Assembly (NCBI GenBank): GCA_027016475.1
Contig: JALUTL010000383.1
Span: forward strand, 5,521-20,848
From: Candidatus Heimdallarchaeota archaeon
GTDB lineage: Archaea; Asgardarchaeota; Heimdallarchaeia; Heimdallarchaeales; Kariarchaeaceae
Length of the DNA stretch: 15,328 nt
Direction: 5' to 3'
Made by a program: the position numbers and the translations under genes. Under the pieces are notes generated by a model. That model saw nothing but the letters and a program-made list of their open reading frames with translations. It was not told the origin of the DNA and searched no databases. Each line of letters begins with the position of its first letter. The stretch's first letter is position 1. Positions 6,677-13,871 of this stretch are shown piece by piece.

Positions 6677-8323
6677 ATGCCATTATCTCAAGAGATTCCG
6701 AGGTATGTTTTTGTCCTAGGCTCTGTGCTCTCAGGATTGGGAAAAGGAATCGTTACATGCTCAATTGGAACCAGCCTTCAGGCAAGAGACTATAAAGTGC
6801 ATTTGGTCAAAATAGACCCATACCTCAATCTTGATGCGGGTACCATGAATCCGCTTGAACATGGAGAAACCTTTGTTACAGCAGATGGTGGCGAATTGGA
6901 TGTCGATTTTGGACACTACGAACGGTTTTTGGAAATTGAAGTGTCAAAGGAGCAAAATATAACAACTGGACAGATTTATTTTGAAGTCATCCAAAAGGAG
7001 AGAAAAGGAGTGTATTTGGGGCAGACAGTTCAAATTGTGCCTCATGTAATTAACGAAATTATCGGCCGTTTGGAGGAGCAACGGAAAAAATACAAGCCAG
7101 ATGTCATGATTGTTGAGGTTGGAGGGACAATTGGAGACATTGAAAGCCAACCGTTCTTGGAGGCCATTCGGCAGATGCGGAGAGCCCGAAACCAGTTTGT
7201 TGTGGCCACAGTACTTTTAACCTATGTGCCATATCCCAACCACATTTTGGAACACAAAACAAAACCAGCACAGCATTCTGTCAGAGAACTGAGGGCAGCA
7301 GGCATTTCCCCAGACATTATAGTTTGCAGAAGTTCCAAATCCATTCCTCAAAAGGCATTGAACAAAATTTCGAACTTTGGAAATGTGCCTGATGAGGCGG
7401 TGCTGGACTTGCCGGACTTGGACAACGTGTTCCGTGTTCCAATGTTTCTTGAAAAACAAGGACTGGGAAAATTACTGCGGATGATTTTGGATTTGGAAGC
7501 AAAAGAAAAAACCCCAGACTTTTCGAGATTCTTAGAACTGGAGAAACGGCTGAATTCACTGAATGAAACCATTGTCATAGGAGTACCAGGAAAATACACA
7601 GATTTGCAGGATTCCTATATTTCAGTAACAGAGGCGTTGAAACATGCGGCTTGGTTTGAGGGATATGATGTTGAGCTTAGGTTGATTTCGACAGAGGAGT
7701 TTGAAAAGGATGAGCGAAAGCTCGAATTGCTGAATGAAGTAGATGGGATCTTGATTCCTGGAGGGTTCGGTGATCGCGGCACAGAAGGAAAGATTCAGGC
7801 AATCGAGTATGCAAGGACAACCGGAAAGCCGTTCCTTGGAATATGTCTGGGTTTCCAATTGGCTGTTGTGGAGTATGCAAGACATGTCATGAAAAAGAAA
7901 AATGCCCATTCAACAGAAATGAACAAAGAAACGGACTATCCGATTGTTGACTTGCTTCCTGAACAGAAAAAGGTTTCCAACCTAGGGGGAACCATGCGTT
8001 TGGGCAACTTCCCCATCACCCTGAAGGAAGGATCAAAGTTGGCAGAACTGTACGGAACAACAAAAATTCAGGAACGGCATCGGCATCGGTATGAAATCAA
8101 TCCTCAATTGATAAATGAAATAACAGGAGACATGAAATTTGTCGGATTTTGGAACAATTTGGCTGAAGCGATGGAACTGGAATGCCATCCTTTCTTTGTG
8201 GGCACCCAGTATCATCCAGAATTCAAGTCAACCCCTTGGAAACCCTCGCCACCATATTTAGGATTTATACGGGCCGTAATATCATTCAAAAGGAAAAAGC
8301 TAGTCAACTTGAAACTCAGGTAA
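6677..8323 (+). CDS. pyrG: CTP synthase
   Basis: A full-length 548-residue enzyme (usual length 530-560). It makes CTP from UTP, ATP and glutamine, the last step of de novo pyrimidine nucleotide synthesis in the cytosol. The N-terminal amidoligase domain (about 1-275) has the P-loop SGLGKG (19-24), KIDPYLNLDAGTMNP, HGETFVTADGGELD and the metal/nucleotide motif VEVGGTIGDIES. The C-terminal class I glutamine amidotransferase domain (about 295-540) has the oxyanion region PGGFGDRG, the nucleophile Cys390 in FLGICLGFQ and the partners His513 and Glu515 in QYHPEF. GERHRHRYE-like QERHRHRYEINP is also present. The usual VTGGV before the P-loop is VLGSV here, a mild variant. The last 24 bp overlap the convergent gins23 gene, so there is no space for a separate terminator. 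Confidence 0.97.
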   Translation: MPLSQEIPRYVFVLGSVLSGLGKGIVTCSIGTSLQARDYKVHLVKIDPYLNLDAGTMNPLEHGETFVTADGGELDVDFGHYERFLEIEVSKEQNITTGQIYFEVIQKERKGVYLGQTVQIVPHVINEIIGRLEEQRKKYKPDVMIVEVGGTIGDIESQPFLEAIRQMRRARNQFVVATVLLTYVPYPNHILEHKTKPAQHSVRELRAAGISPDIIVCRSSKSIPQKALNKISNFGNVPDEAVLDLPDLDNVFRVPMFLEKQGLGKLLRMILDLEAKEKTPDFSRFLELEKRLNSLNETIVIGVPGKYTDLQDSYISVTEALKHAAWFEGYDVELRLISTEEFEKDERKLELLNEVDGILIPGGFGDRGTEGKIQAIEYARTTGKPFLGICLGFQLAVVEYARHVMKKKNAHSTEMNKETDYPIVDLLPEQKKVSNLGGTMRLGNFPITLKEGSKLAELYGTTKIQERHRHRYEINPQLINEITGDMKFVGFWNNLAEAMELECHPFFVGTQYHPEFKSTPWKPSPPYLGFIRAVISFKRKKLVNLKLR

Positions 8324-8857
8324 ATTAAGGGCTTCCTGCCAAGATTGTAGCAGTCTTCTGAGATTGTTGAGCAACCATTCCTCTTCAGCCAACACGTTGG
8401 GTTGATTCTTGATTTCATCACTTGCAAGGATAGCTTCCTGAATCAGCTTTTTCATTCGGCGTTTGATGATTTTGTTGAATGATCCCTCTATGCTGGCAAG
8501 TTTGCGGAGCGCAACTTTATTGTGCTCCTTGCTTAGTCTCTCAATTTCGAATTTTGCACGTTTGATAAAAAGCTTGGTTGGCAGATGTGCCAATTTTTTC
8601 TGCTTGGCTTCTTCATGCGCCAATTGGGCCAAAGTTCGATAGTTGATGTCGGCATCATCATCATAGCTTGCATATCCCTCTCGCACTAAAATATCTGCAA
8701 CCCACAAGGGAACGCGCGTACTCTGGTTTTCGACCAACCTAATGTTTATTCCGTCAATGTCAATCGGATCCAAAGACTTCAGCCCTTTGACAAACACTAG
8801 GCTTTCTTCAAAATCAAAGTCAATCCGTTTCAGCTCAAGGGAAAAATCATCGGTCAC
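8300..8857 (-). CDS. gins23: GINS complex subunit, Gins23 type
   Basis: A 185-residue protein. Residues about 15-65 form the small beta-rich B domain, with the hallmark VPLWVADILVREGYA. After it comes the alpha-helical A domain (about 75-185; TLAQLAHEEAKQKK, FIKRAKFEIERL, EEWLLNNLRRLLQSW). B before A is the order of Psf2/Psf3 and of archaeal Gins23, while Gins51 has A before B. Archaeal GINS joins Gins51 and Gins23 and binds MCM and a Cdc45/RecJ-like protein to form the active replicative helicase. The start is GTG 8855-8857, since a TGA lies three codons upstream in frame. It lies 45 bp downstream of mcm in the same direction, a known archaeal pairing, and a TATA-like element in the gap could give it its own promoter. 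The 3' end overlaps pyrG by 24 bp. Confidence 0.82.
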   Translation of the reverse strand: MTDDFSLELKRIDFDFEESLVFVKGLKSLDPIDIDGINIRLVENQSTRVPLWVADILVREGYASYDDDADINYRTLAQLAHEEAKQKKLAHLPTKLFIKRAKFEIERLSKEHNKVALRKLASIEGSFNKIIKRRMKKLIQEAILASDEIKNQPNVLAEEEWLLNNLRRLLQSWQEALNLPEFQVD

Positions 8858-8879
8858 TACATCTCATGTGTATTATTCC

Positions 8880-8886
8880 TTATTAA
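8880..8886 (-). promoter_or_regulatory. TATA-like element of gins23
   Basis: TTAATAA on the minus strand, centred 26 nt upstream of the GTG at 8857, in the 45-bp gap after mcm. This would allow gins23 to be transcribed independently as a leaderless message, in addition to readthrough from mcm. Confidence 0.4.
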
Positions 8887-8902
8887 CATAATTGGTCATA
8901 AA

Positions 8903-11900
8903 CTAAAGCTTGCTCAATTTGCCTCTTTCAGGTCGGTAAAGGGCTCCTTGACGAACCAAATCATAGATGGCGTTCTGGACAAATGAAAGATCCAACCCCT
9001 GCAATTCTGCCTGTCGGTACACTTCTTTCTCCTCAAATGGCCCAGAAGACATGCTCTGTAGTTCTTCTATAATCTCCATCAGCCGACTGATCTTCGATCG
9101 TTTTGTGCTGGTATGTCCACTTGCAAATGCATCATAGTCTAGTTGCCCTGTCTCAGGATCAATGGCAATTTGGTTGAGACTGTACACGACCAAATCAATC
9201 GCCTTTTGGGCATCCTGTTTGGTTACCTTGTCCCTTAAGGCCACCCGCGCTCTGGCCTCGGCCAAACGGACAATTCCCTCCAATTGACGGGCTGTAATGG
9301 GAATTGCATTCTTGTCACCCCGTTTTGTGGTGTTCCTGAGGTTGACATAGAATTCCTGTATTGCATTCATTGCTTCTTGAGTCAGTCGGGGCTCACACTT
9401 CTGTTTTGCAAACATGATGTACTTCCGAAGTTTCTCCAGAGGAATCGGAGGATCCTCAACCAAATTTGTGTCATAGTTCATATGAAGGTTCAAAATGTGG
9501 ATCGCTTTGCTTTCATCATCTTTCTGATCAGGGATGTCCCTCAAAACAAAAATAAGATCGAAACGGGACATGATAGCAGGACTCAGATCCACATTGTCTA
9601 CGAAGGTTCGATGATCTTCATATCGCCCATATTTCGGGTTGGCGGCTGCAAGCACACCCGTTCTTGAATTCAAAGTTGCCACAATTCCTGCCTTCGCAAC
9701 CGATATAGTGTTGTGGAGGATCAAATCATTGCTGACAAAAGTCTCTGTCGGTTCAACCGTAACATCGTATACCCACTTTGTTGTGAAGGAACCAGTGTTT
9801 GACAGTCTGGATACCGCAAGAACCCGTAACCAAGTCACTTGAAGGTGTTTTCGCAGAAAATCCAGTGCTTTTTGTGCATAATCGATCAAATCATACCCAG
9901 AAACCTTAGAGCTGAGGAGCGGTCTGAAAACCACGGTGCGTCCATCAGAGCTAGTAATGGGGACTTCCCCGTCACATATTACACCATAGGAGAAAAAGGG
10001 ACTGGCTCTGATTGATATCAATGCTTTTTCCAACAATTCAATCGTTTCCATAATGTCAAATCTAGTGAAGGATTGATCAATAACAAAATCTTCAATGCCA
10101 AGCATTGAGACAACGGCTCTCGTTATTTCCAACAGGACAGGCGGTATAGATTCATTCTCCAAATTTTGCACTGTCATGGGGCCAGGCGCATACATGTTCC
10201 TTGACATCTGTTCGGCAGGACGTTCCTCAACTCCATCCTCACCCAATACATATACAGGATGTTCAGGTGTCACAATTATCGTCTTTCCGTTCGAAAATGA
10301 CAATTGGAAGAAGTGAGAAGGAGCAATATGTCGACTTACTCGATCAACAGGTAAGGGAAAATACCTCTCAAAATCAGTTGACATGACTTCATAACCTAGA
10401 TCGCCAATGAACAATATTTCACAGTCCTTTCCTCGAACCTTCCGTTCAGGATACCTTTGGAAAAGTGAATCAACAAATTCTCCTATCCGTCCAGTTTGTC
10501 CGTTTGAAAACTGCAACGGTGTCGAGGGATGGTAGGATTGCTGTTCCATGGCTTCGTGAATAGCGGAACGGTCATTTTCACTCATTTTGTCAAACTCATC
10601 GATGAGACAATTATGTACTGGAACAAAATTTGCAAAGTAGGTTTCATCATTTTCTACTTGGATGTTGTAAACGTAGTCTCCTGAGATTTTTCTCTTTTCG
10701 ACAACCTTGATGAAACCAACATCATTCTTGATGAGACTATTCAGCAGGTTAAATTCATCAGATTCCAAGACACTGTTTTCGTCGTGGGCAAAGGTTTCCT
10801 CACAGATGGCCAAAGCCTGCTGGACATTGGCTTTGTTGATTCCTATTGCATCAAGAGTACTTTTTCTTATTGAATTTGAGTACAGAATGTTCTTGTAACC
10901 ATGCGGAATATGGGTTGCAAGGTTGTGGAAGAGTTCTTGGGTTTTGGGAATTGTGTTTGATTTATCCTTTCTTTTGAGTATTGCATCATACTGCTGTTTC
11001 TTGTAAGGGACAAGCCTATCTGGGTTGATCCGTGAGATGTTGTCCACACCGGTAATAGTCAGATGGTAAATGCTGTATAATCCAGCATCGACAACTCCAC
11101 TTCCTTGAAGTAGTTGTTCATTTACGCTGGCAATGATACCCAATTTTCTTGCAAGTTTCCTGACAAATTCAGCTGTTTCTTGGTTTCCAAAGACAATATC
11201 GACGATGCCACCACTGGTTCGGTTGGAGATGGATCCGTCTCCATTGATGATTCCTGCCAAGAATGCATTGACTACCGATTTTGGTGCATCCAGGAGTTCC
11301 TTAAGAATGACAGGCTGATTAGATTTGTTGCCTTTGGGGAATCCAAGTTGAACCAGTCTGCTTTTTATGTCCTTGTTTGAGAAGCTCAACTGCACCACTC
11401 CATTTCGAGAGTCAACATTCTCGTTCAGATCCACTCCAAAAAGGTTAGTGACCAATCGTCGATATCTGTGGAGTAAATCTTCAGATTTGGAATAGAATGA
11501 GATTCGATTTCCGATTTTTGACAGGTTTCCATCAGAAAACACAAGTCCCAACCATTCAGCATAGTCTTCAGTAAGCTGTGATTTGTCACCGCTGAAGGGG
11601 TAATTTCGGAAGTTTATAACATACATGCCTTCCTCAATATCCACAATTTTCTTCCAAGTTATGCCGTTGTCCCATACTGGCAAGGGATGTTCACTTGTTC
11701 CCTTGAGGACGTCACCAGAAGAAAAGGAGAGTTCGTAAAGTTCAGGGCAGTACCGTTTGGAGGTGGCAACAACATGGTTATGTGAAAGTTCAAGAGAGTG
11801 AGGGTTGAAGCTTAGAACACGTTCACCTACTGTTATTTCATCCAGATTCTCGATAGTGCCATCTGCCAAAAGAATTTGTGTATCTCCTGTAAAGCAGACA

Positions 11901-13633
11901 CCTTTGTCGGCAAGTACCATGGCTCCTGCTTCCAAAGTCAATTCACCAGTATCCGGATCCCGAATAATCGCAGCAGTGTTATGAACCACAAAACCCTCTG
12001 CGATGAAGTTGTGAGATCCAGGAATTGTCAAGTCGTAAACAAATGGTTCTTTGGATTCTATCCATCGGACGGATTGAATCGGCTCCCACAAGATCTGCTG
12101 GTTTTCCATAAGGAGGTTTTCTGAACTGATTATTGAAGTATGGGTGGCCACCATCATACGAGGTTGCAGATCTAGGGCGGGTACCCACAATAGGACTGAA
12201 TTGAAGTTGACCAACATTCTGGTCTCTGGAGTAAGAGTTAGACATTTTCCAGAAGTAGATGTTACCTCGATGAGCTTGGGCGGAGATTTTAACCTCCATA
12301 CTTTTTCAATCAATTGTTTTTCCGATGTAAGGTTTTTTGAATGAAGAGTGAACAGTCTTCTGTCTGTAACATCGACATAATCTATACCGGGTGCATATGT
12401 TTGGATGTTTTTTGAACTGTGAAAGATTTCTTCAATGAATTCCCCAATTTTGACTGTGGTGTCATTGACAATAATTTGAGAGGATGGTGCAATGCACAAT
12501 CCGGCTGCACTGGAACCTTTTCCAGAGGTGTAGACACCTCGAGGGGCAATTTGGTGAACTGCCTTGAGGATTTGCGATTTTGCAACCCCTGGATCTCCTA
12601 CGAACAGAATGTTCGGTTGCCCACGAGTTTTGAATCCTGTATGGTGCACTTTGTCGACACCGCCAAAGAGGAAATACATGATTGCCTCTTTTTCCCGTTC
12701 CATTCCTTTGATTTGCGGAGCAATTGACTGTATGACCATGTCATAGATATCAGGGTTCTCTGCGAGTTCATAAAACTCTGCTTCCTCTTGGAGTGTGATT
12801 TCTGTCAGATCGGTTTCCTTGTTTAGCGGTTCGATCAGATTGACGTCCATCCAAATGTCAAGGATTGCTTGCTTGCCCTTTTTTAGACCTTCAGTGCTTC
12901 GTGTACGAATTATACCGGAGGCAACCACTCTATCGCCGGGCCGAACTTTGTCTACCATATCGTCCAAGAGCCTGCATGACAGTGATTTAGGGGATGCGCC
13001 TGAAGGCAGTTCTTCTGGTCTTTCTTGGAGAGTTAGCCCTTGCCAGTCAATGAGCTTGGAATCCTCAATAGAAATGGCAAATTCCTTGTTTTTGCATGTG
13101 GGATCAATGCATCGCTTTGGAGCAGCATAGGATCCCTGATCCATTGGGTGCAGAAATTGGTGGTCGGGATTGAGCTTGCAGATGAAGTATCCCTCAACCA
13201 TCAATGGCTTGATTTCCGTAGTTCTGACAACGATCGCCTCTACAGATCGAAGTGTTCCCAACTGGTTGGTACGGATGTTTCGGAGTGGTGTTTTTGAAGG
13301 GATATTGGAGAATCGAACATGAAATTGACTTTTGTTGAGAGTTTTGACTTCCTGATAGTATTCGAAATTTTCTTCCCGGATGTGAATATCCAAGGCAGTG
13401 GTAGCCAGTTCAATGGTTCGATCCGGAAACTCCAGAAGGGCGGTGCTAAGCCCTAGCTCGTAAGTTGAATCCATGAGGTAAAGGTCATTGTAATCTACTA
13501 TTAGGCTCCTTTCTCCTTCGACTGTAAGTCGAGTGATTTCATCGGAATATTTGTAGCGTCCCTCTTCATCCTGAAAGTTCTTGAAGAATTCCAGAAAGCC
13601 CGAAATTATATCTCTGTCTACTTCTGTCTCCAC
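8903..13633 (-). CDS. mcm: Replicative DNA helicase MCM precursor with three inteins
   Basis: A single 1576-codon frame. The exteins (1-379, 553-579, 1009-1032, 1309-1576) join to a normal 698-residue archaeal MCM, the hexameric 3'-5' replicative helicase. Features in precursor numbering: N-terminal domain with a zinc site (C152, H158, C175, C180), Walker A GDPGVAKS (346-353), Walker B CLIDEF (D1012, E1013), sensor 1 AAANPKYGR (N1332), arginine finger in MSRFD (R1357) and a C-terminal winged helix (about 1500-1576). All three inteins sit in the AAA+ core, and without splicing the ATPase site cannot form. Start GTG 13631-13633: no other start codon is available for at least 45 nt upstream in frame, and GGAG at 13641-13644 lies 7 nt ahead. 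gins23 follows 45 bp downstream, and hel308 is divergent. Confidence 0.96.
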   Translation of the reverse strand: METEVDRDIISGFLEFFKNFQDEEGRYKYSDEITRLTVEGERSLIVDYNDLYLMDSTYELGLSTALLEFPDRTIELATTALDIHIREENFEYYQEVKTLNKSQFHVRFSNIPSKTPLRNIRTNQLGTLRSVEAIVVRTTEIKPLMVEGYFICKLNPDHQFLHPMDQGSYAAPKRCIDPTCKNKEFAISIEDSKLIDWQGLTLQERPEELPSGASPKSLSCRLLDDMVDKVRPGDRVVASGIIRTRSTEGLKKGKQAILDIWMDVNLIEPLNKETDLTEITLQEEAEFYELAENPDIYDMVIQSIAPQIKGMEREKEAIMYFLFGGVDKVHHTGFKTRGQPNILFVGDPGVAKSQILKAVHQIAPRGVYTSGKGSSAAGLCIAPSSQIIVNDTTVKIGEFIEEIFHSSKNIQTYAPGIDYVDVTDRRLFTLHSKNLTSEKQLIEKVWRLKSPPKLIEVTSTSGKCLTLTPETRMLVNFNSVLLWVPALDLQPRMMVATHTSIISSENLLMENQQILWEPIQSVRWIESKEPFVYDLTIPGSHNFIAEGFVVHNTAAIIRDPDTGELTLEAGAMVLADKGVCFTGDTQILLADGTIENLDEITVGERVLSFNPHSLELSHNHVVATSKRYCPELYELSFSSGDVLKGTSEHPLPVWDNGITWKKIVDIEEGMYVINFRNYPFSGDKSQLTEDYAEWLGLVFSDGNLSKIGNRISFYSKSEDLLHRYRRLVTNLFGVDLNENVDSRNGVVQLSFSNKDIKSRLVQLGFPKGNKSNQPVILKELLDAPKSVVNAFLAGIINGDGSISNRTSGGIVDIVFGNQETAEFVRKLARKLGIIASVNEQLLQGSGVVDAGLYSIYHLTITGVDNISRINPDRLVPYKKQQYDAILKRKDKSNTIPKTQELFHNLATHIPHGYKNILYSNSIRKSTLDAIGINKANVQQALAICEETFAHDENSVLESDEFNLLNSLIKNDVGFIKVVEKRKISGDYVYNIQVENDETYFANFVPVHNCLIDEFDKMSENDRSAIHEAMEQQSYHPSTPLQFSNGQTGRIGEFVDSLFQRYPERKVRGKDCEILFIGDLGYEVMSTDFERYFPLPVDRVSRHIAPSHFFQLSFSNGKTIIVTPEHPVYVLGEDGVEERPAEQMSRNMYAPGPMTVQNLENESIPPVLLEITRAVVSMLGIEDFVIDQSFTRFDIMETIELLEKALISIRASPFFSYGVICDGEVPITSSDGRTVVFRPLLSSKVSGYDLIDYAQKALDFLRKHLQVTWLRVLAVSRLSNTGSFTTKWVYDVTVEPTETFVSNDLILHNTISVAKAGIVATLNSRTGVLAAANPKYGRYEDHRTFVDNVDLSPAIMSRFDLIFVLRDIPDQKDDESKAIHILNLHMNYDTNLVEDPPIPLEKLRKYIMFAKQKCEPRLTQEAMNAIQEFYVNLRNTTKRGDKNAIPITARQLEGIVRLAEARARVALRDKVTKQDAQKAIDLVVYSLNQIAIDPETGQLDYDAFASGHTSTKRSKISRLMEIIEELQSMSSGPFEEKEVYRQAELQGLDLSFVQNAIYDLVRQGALYRPERGKLSKL
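9710..10537 (-). mobile_element. MCM intein 3 (276 aa, Ser1, no recognised endonuclease)
   Basis: In-frame intein, residues 1033-1308, inserted between AIHEAMEQQ and TISVAKAGI. It starts with Ser1 (SYHPSTPLQFSNGQ, block A). It has an intact block B (VTPEH, intein residues 89-93) and block F (WVYDVTVEPTETFV), and it ends LILHN with Thr as +1 extein residue. Removing it restores the conserved MCM sequence exactly. Between the N- and C-terminal splicing regions lie about 115 residues (121-235) with no LAGLIDADG or HNH motif that I can see. The insert includes TRFDIMETIELLEKALISI and YDLIDYAQKALDFLRKHL. It may be a decayed or novel insert domain. Boundaries come from the MCM alignment and splice-motif rules. 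Confidence 0.9.
10610..11896 (-). mobile_element. MCM intein 2 (429 aa) with LAGLIDADG homing endonuclease
   Basis: In-frame intein, residues 580-1008, between LADKGV and CLIDEFDKM. It therefore splits the Walker B strand and uses the native MCM Cys as +1 residue. Block A is CFTGDTQILLADGT, block B is GTSEHPL (TxxH at 67-70) and the C-terminus is FVPVHN. It carries both dodecapeptide motifs of a DOD-type homing endonuclease, WLGLVFSDG (115-123) and FLAGIINGDG (212-221), each with its acidic residue (D122, D220). This suggests a catalytically competent endonuclease that could home into intein-less mcm alleles. No frameshift or stop is present. Confidence 0.93.
11978..12496 (-). mobile_element. 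MCM intein 1 (173-aa mini-intein lacking block-B His)
   Basis: In-frame mini-intein, residues 380-552, inserted between GKGSSAAGL and TAAIIRD just after Walker A. It starts with Cys1 (CIAPSSQIIV) and ends FVVHN with Thr +1. Block F is PGSHNFIAEG with its histidine (H162), and the penultimate His172 and Asn173 are present. There is no endonuclease domain. Block B reads TPET (89-92), so the usual TxxH histidine that assists the first acyl shift is Thr. From memory, CDC21-1 inteins of Thermococcales MCM also lack this histidine and still splice, which fits this one being functional. Confidence 0.9.
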
Positions 13634-13640
13634 TTTGTAT

Positions 13641-13644
13641 CTCC
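13641..13644 (-). promoter_or_regulatory. Shine-Dalgarno-like site of mcm
   Basis: GGAG on the minus strand, 7 nt before the GTG start at 13633. It supports the GTG start and suggests that mcm, unlike many genes here, has a short leader. Confidence 0.5.
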
Positions 13645-13670
13645 AACTCCGAAATTTTGTCTGTCTTCGA

Positions 13671-13680
13671 TTTAATAAAT
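13671..13680 (-). promoter_or_regulatory. TATA-like element of mcm
   Basis: ATTTATTAAA on the minus strand, centred about 42 nt upstream of the mcm GTG. Transcription would start near 13650 and leave a leader of about 16 nt that contains the GGAG. A second AT-rich candidate (13694-13702) lies farther upstream. Confidence 0.4.
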
Positions 13681-13781
13681 GTAGGAACTACCTCTATATA
13701 ATTATTAGTACCACACACACTATTTTCAAACTGATTTCCTTCTACTCATTCTTTCTACGTGCAGTAAGGGACGACAAAATG

Positions 13782-13820
13782 CCATTTGGAAGTGAACTAA
13801 ACGCAATCACTTTCAATTGG
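13782..13820. repeat. 14-bp imperfect inverted repeat upstream of hel308
   Basis: CCATTTGGAAGTGA (13782-13795) and TCACTTTCAATTGG (13807-13820) are reverse complements at 12 of 14 positions with an 11-nt spacer, giving arm centres 25 bp apart. It ends 13 bp before the TATA-like element of hel308. The core AAGTGA recurs at 13862-13867, next to the start codon. It is placed like an operator or activator site in the divergent mcm-hel308 region. Confidence 0.4.
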
Positions 13821-13833
13821 GTCATGGTCATTG

Positions 13834-13841
13834 TTATAAAG
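13834..13841 (+). promoter_or_regulatory. TATA-like element of hel308
   Basis: TTATAAAG centred about 35 nt upstream of the GTG at 13872. Predicted transcription start is near 13863, giving a leader of only about 10 nt. Confidence 0.5.
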
Positions 13842-13855
13842 ACTTGAATAGTATC

Positions 13856-13860
13856 AGGAG
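13856..13860 (+). promoter_or_regulatory. Shine-Dalgarno-like AGGAG before hel308
   Basis: AGGAG, 11 nt before GTG 13872. It is used only if transcription starts upstream of 13856, which does not agree with the TATA-like element at 13834. One of the two signals is therefore probably not functional. Confidence 0.3.
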
Positions 13861-13871
13861 TAAGTGATGAT

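Noticed and set aside
8903..13633. The idea that mcm was broken by frameshifts or an unrelated insertion
   Set aside because: The frame is continuous for 1576 codons, each insert has splice-motif ends, and removal restores the conserved MCM sequence exactly at all three junctions.
13681..13691. Small hairpin GTAG-GAA-CTAC in the divergent promoter region
   Set aside because: A four-base stem is not significant.
13581..13847. 88-codon plus-strand open frame over the mcm 5' end and the mcm-hel308 intergenic region
   Set aside because: It starts inside mcm coding sequence, crosses the mcm promoter elements and the inverted repeat, and has no recognisable domain or start signal.
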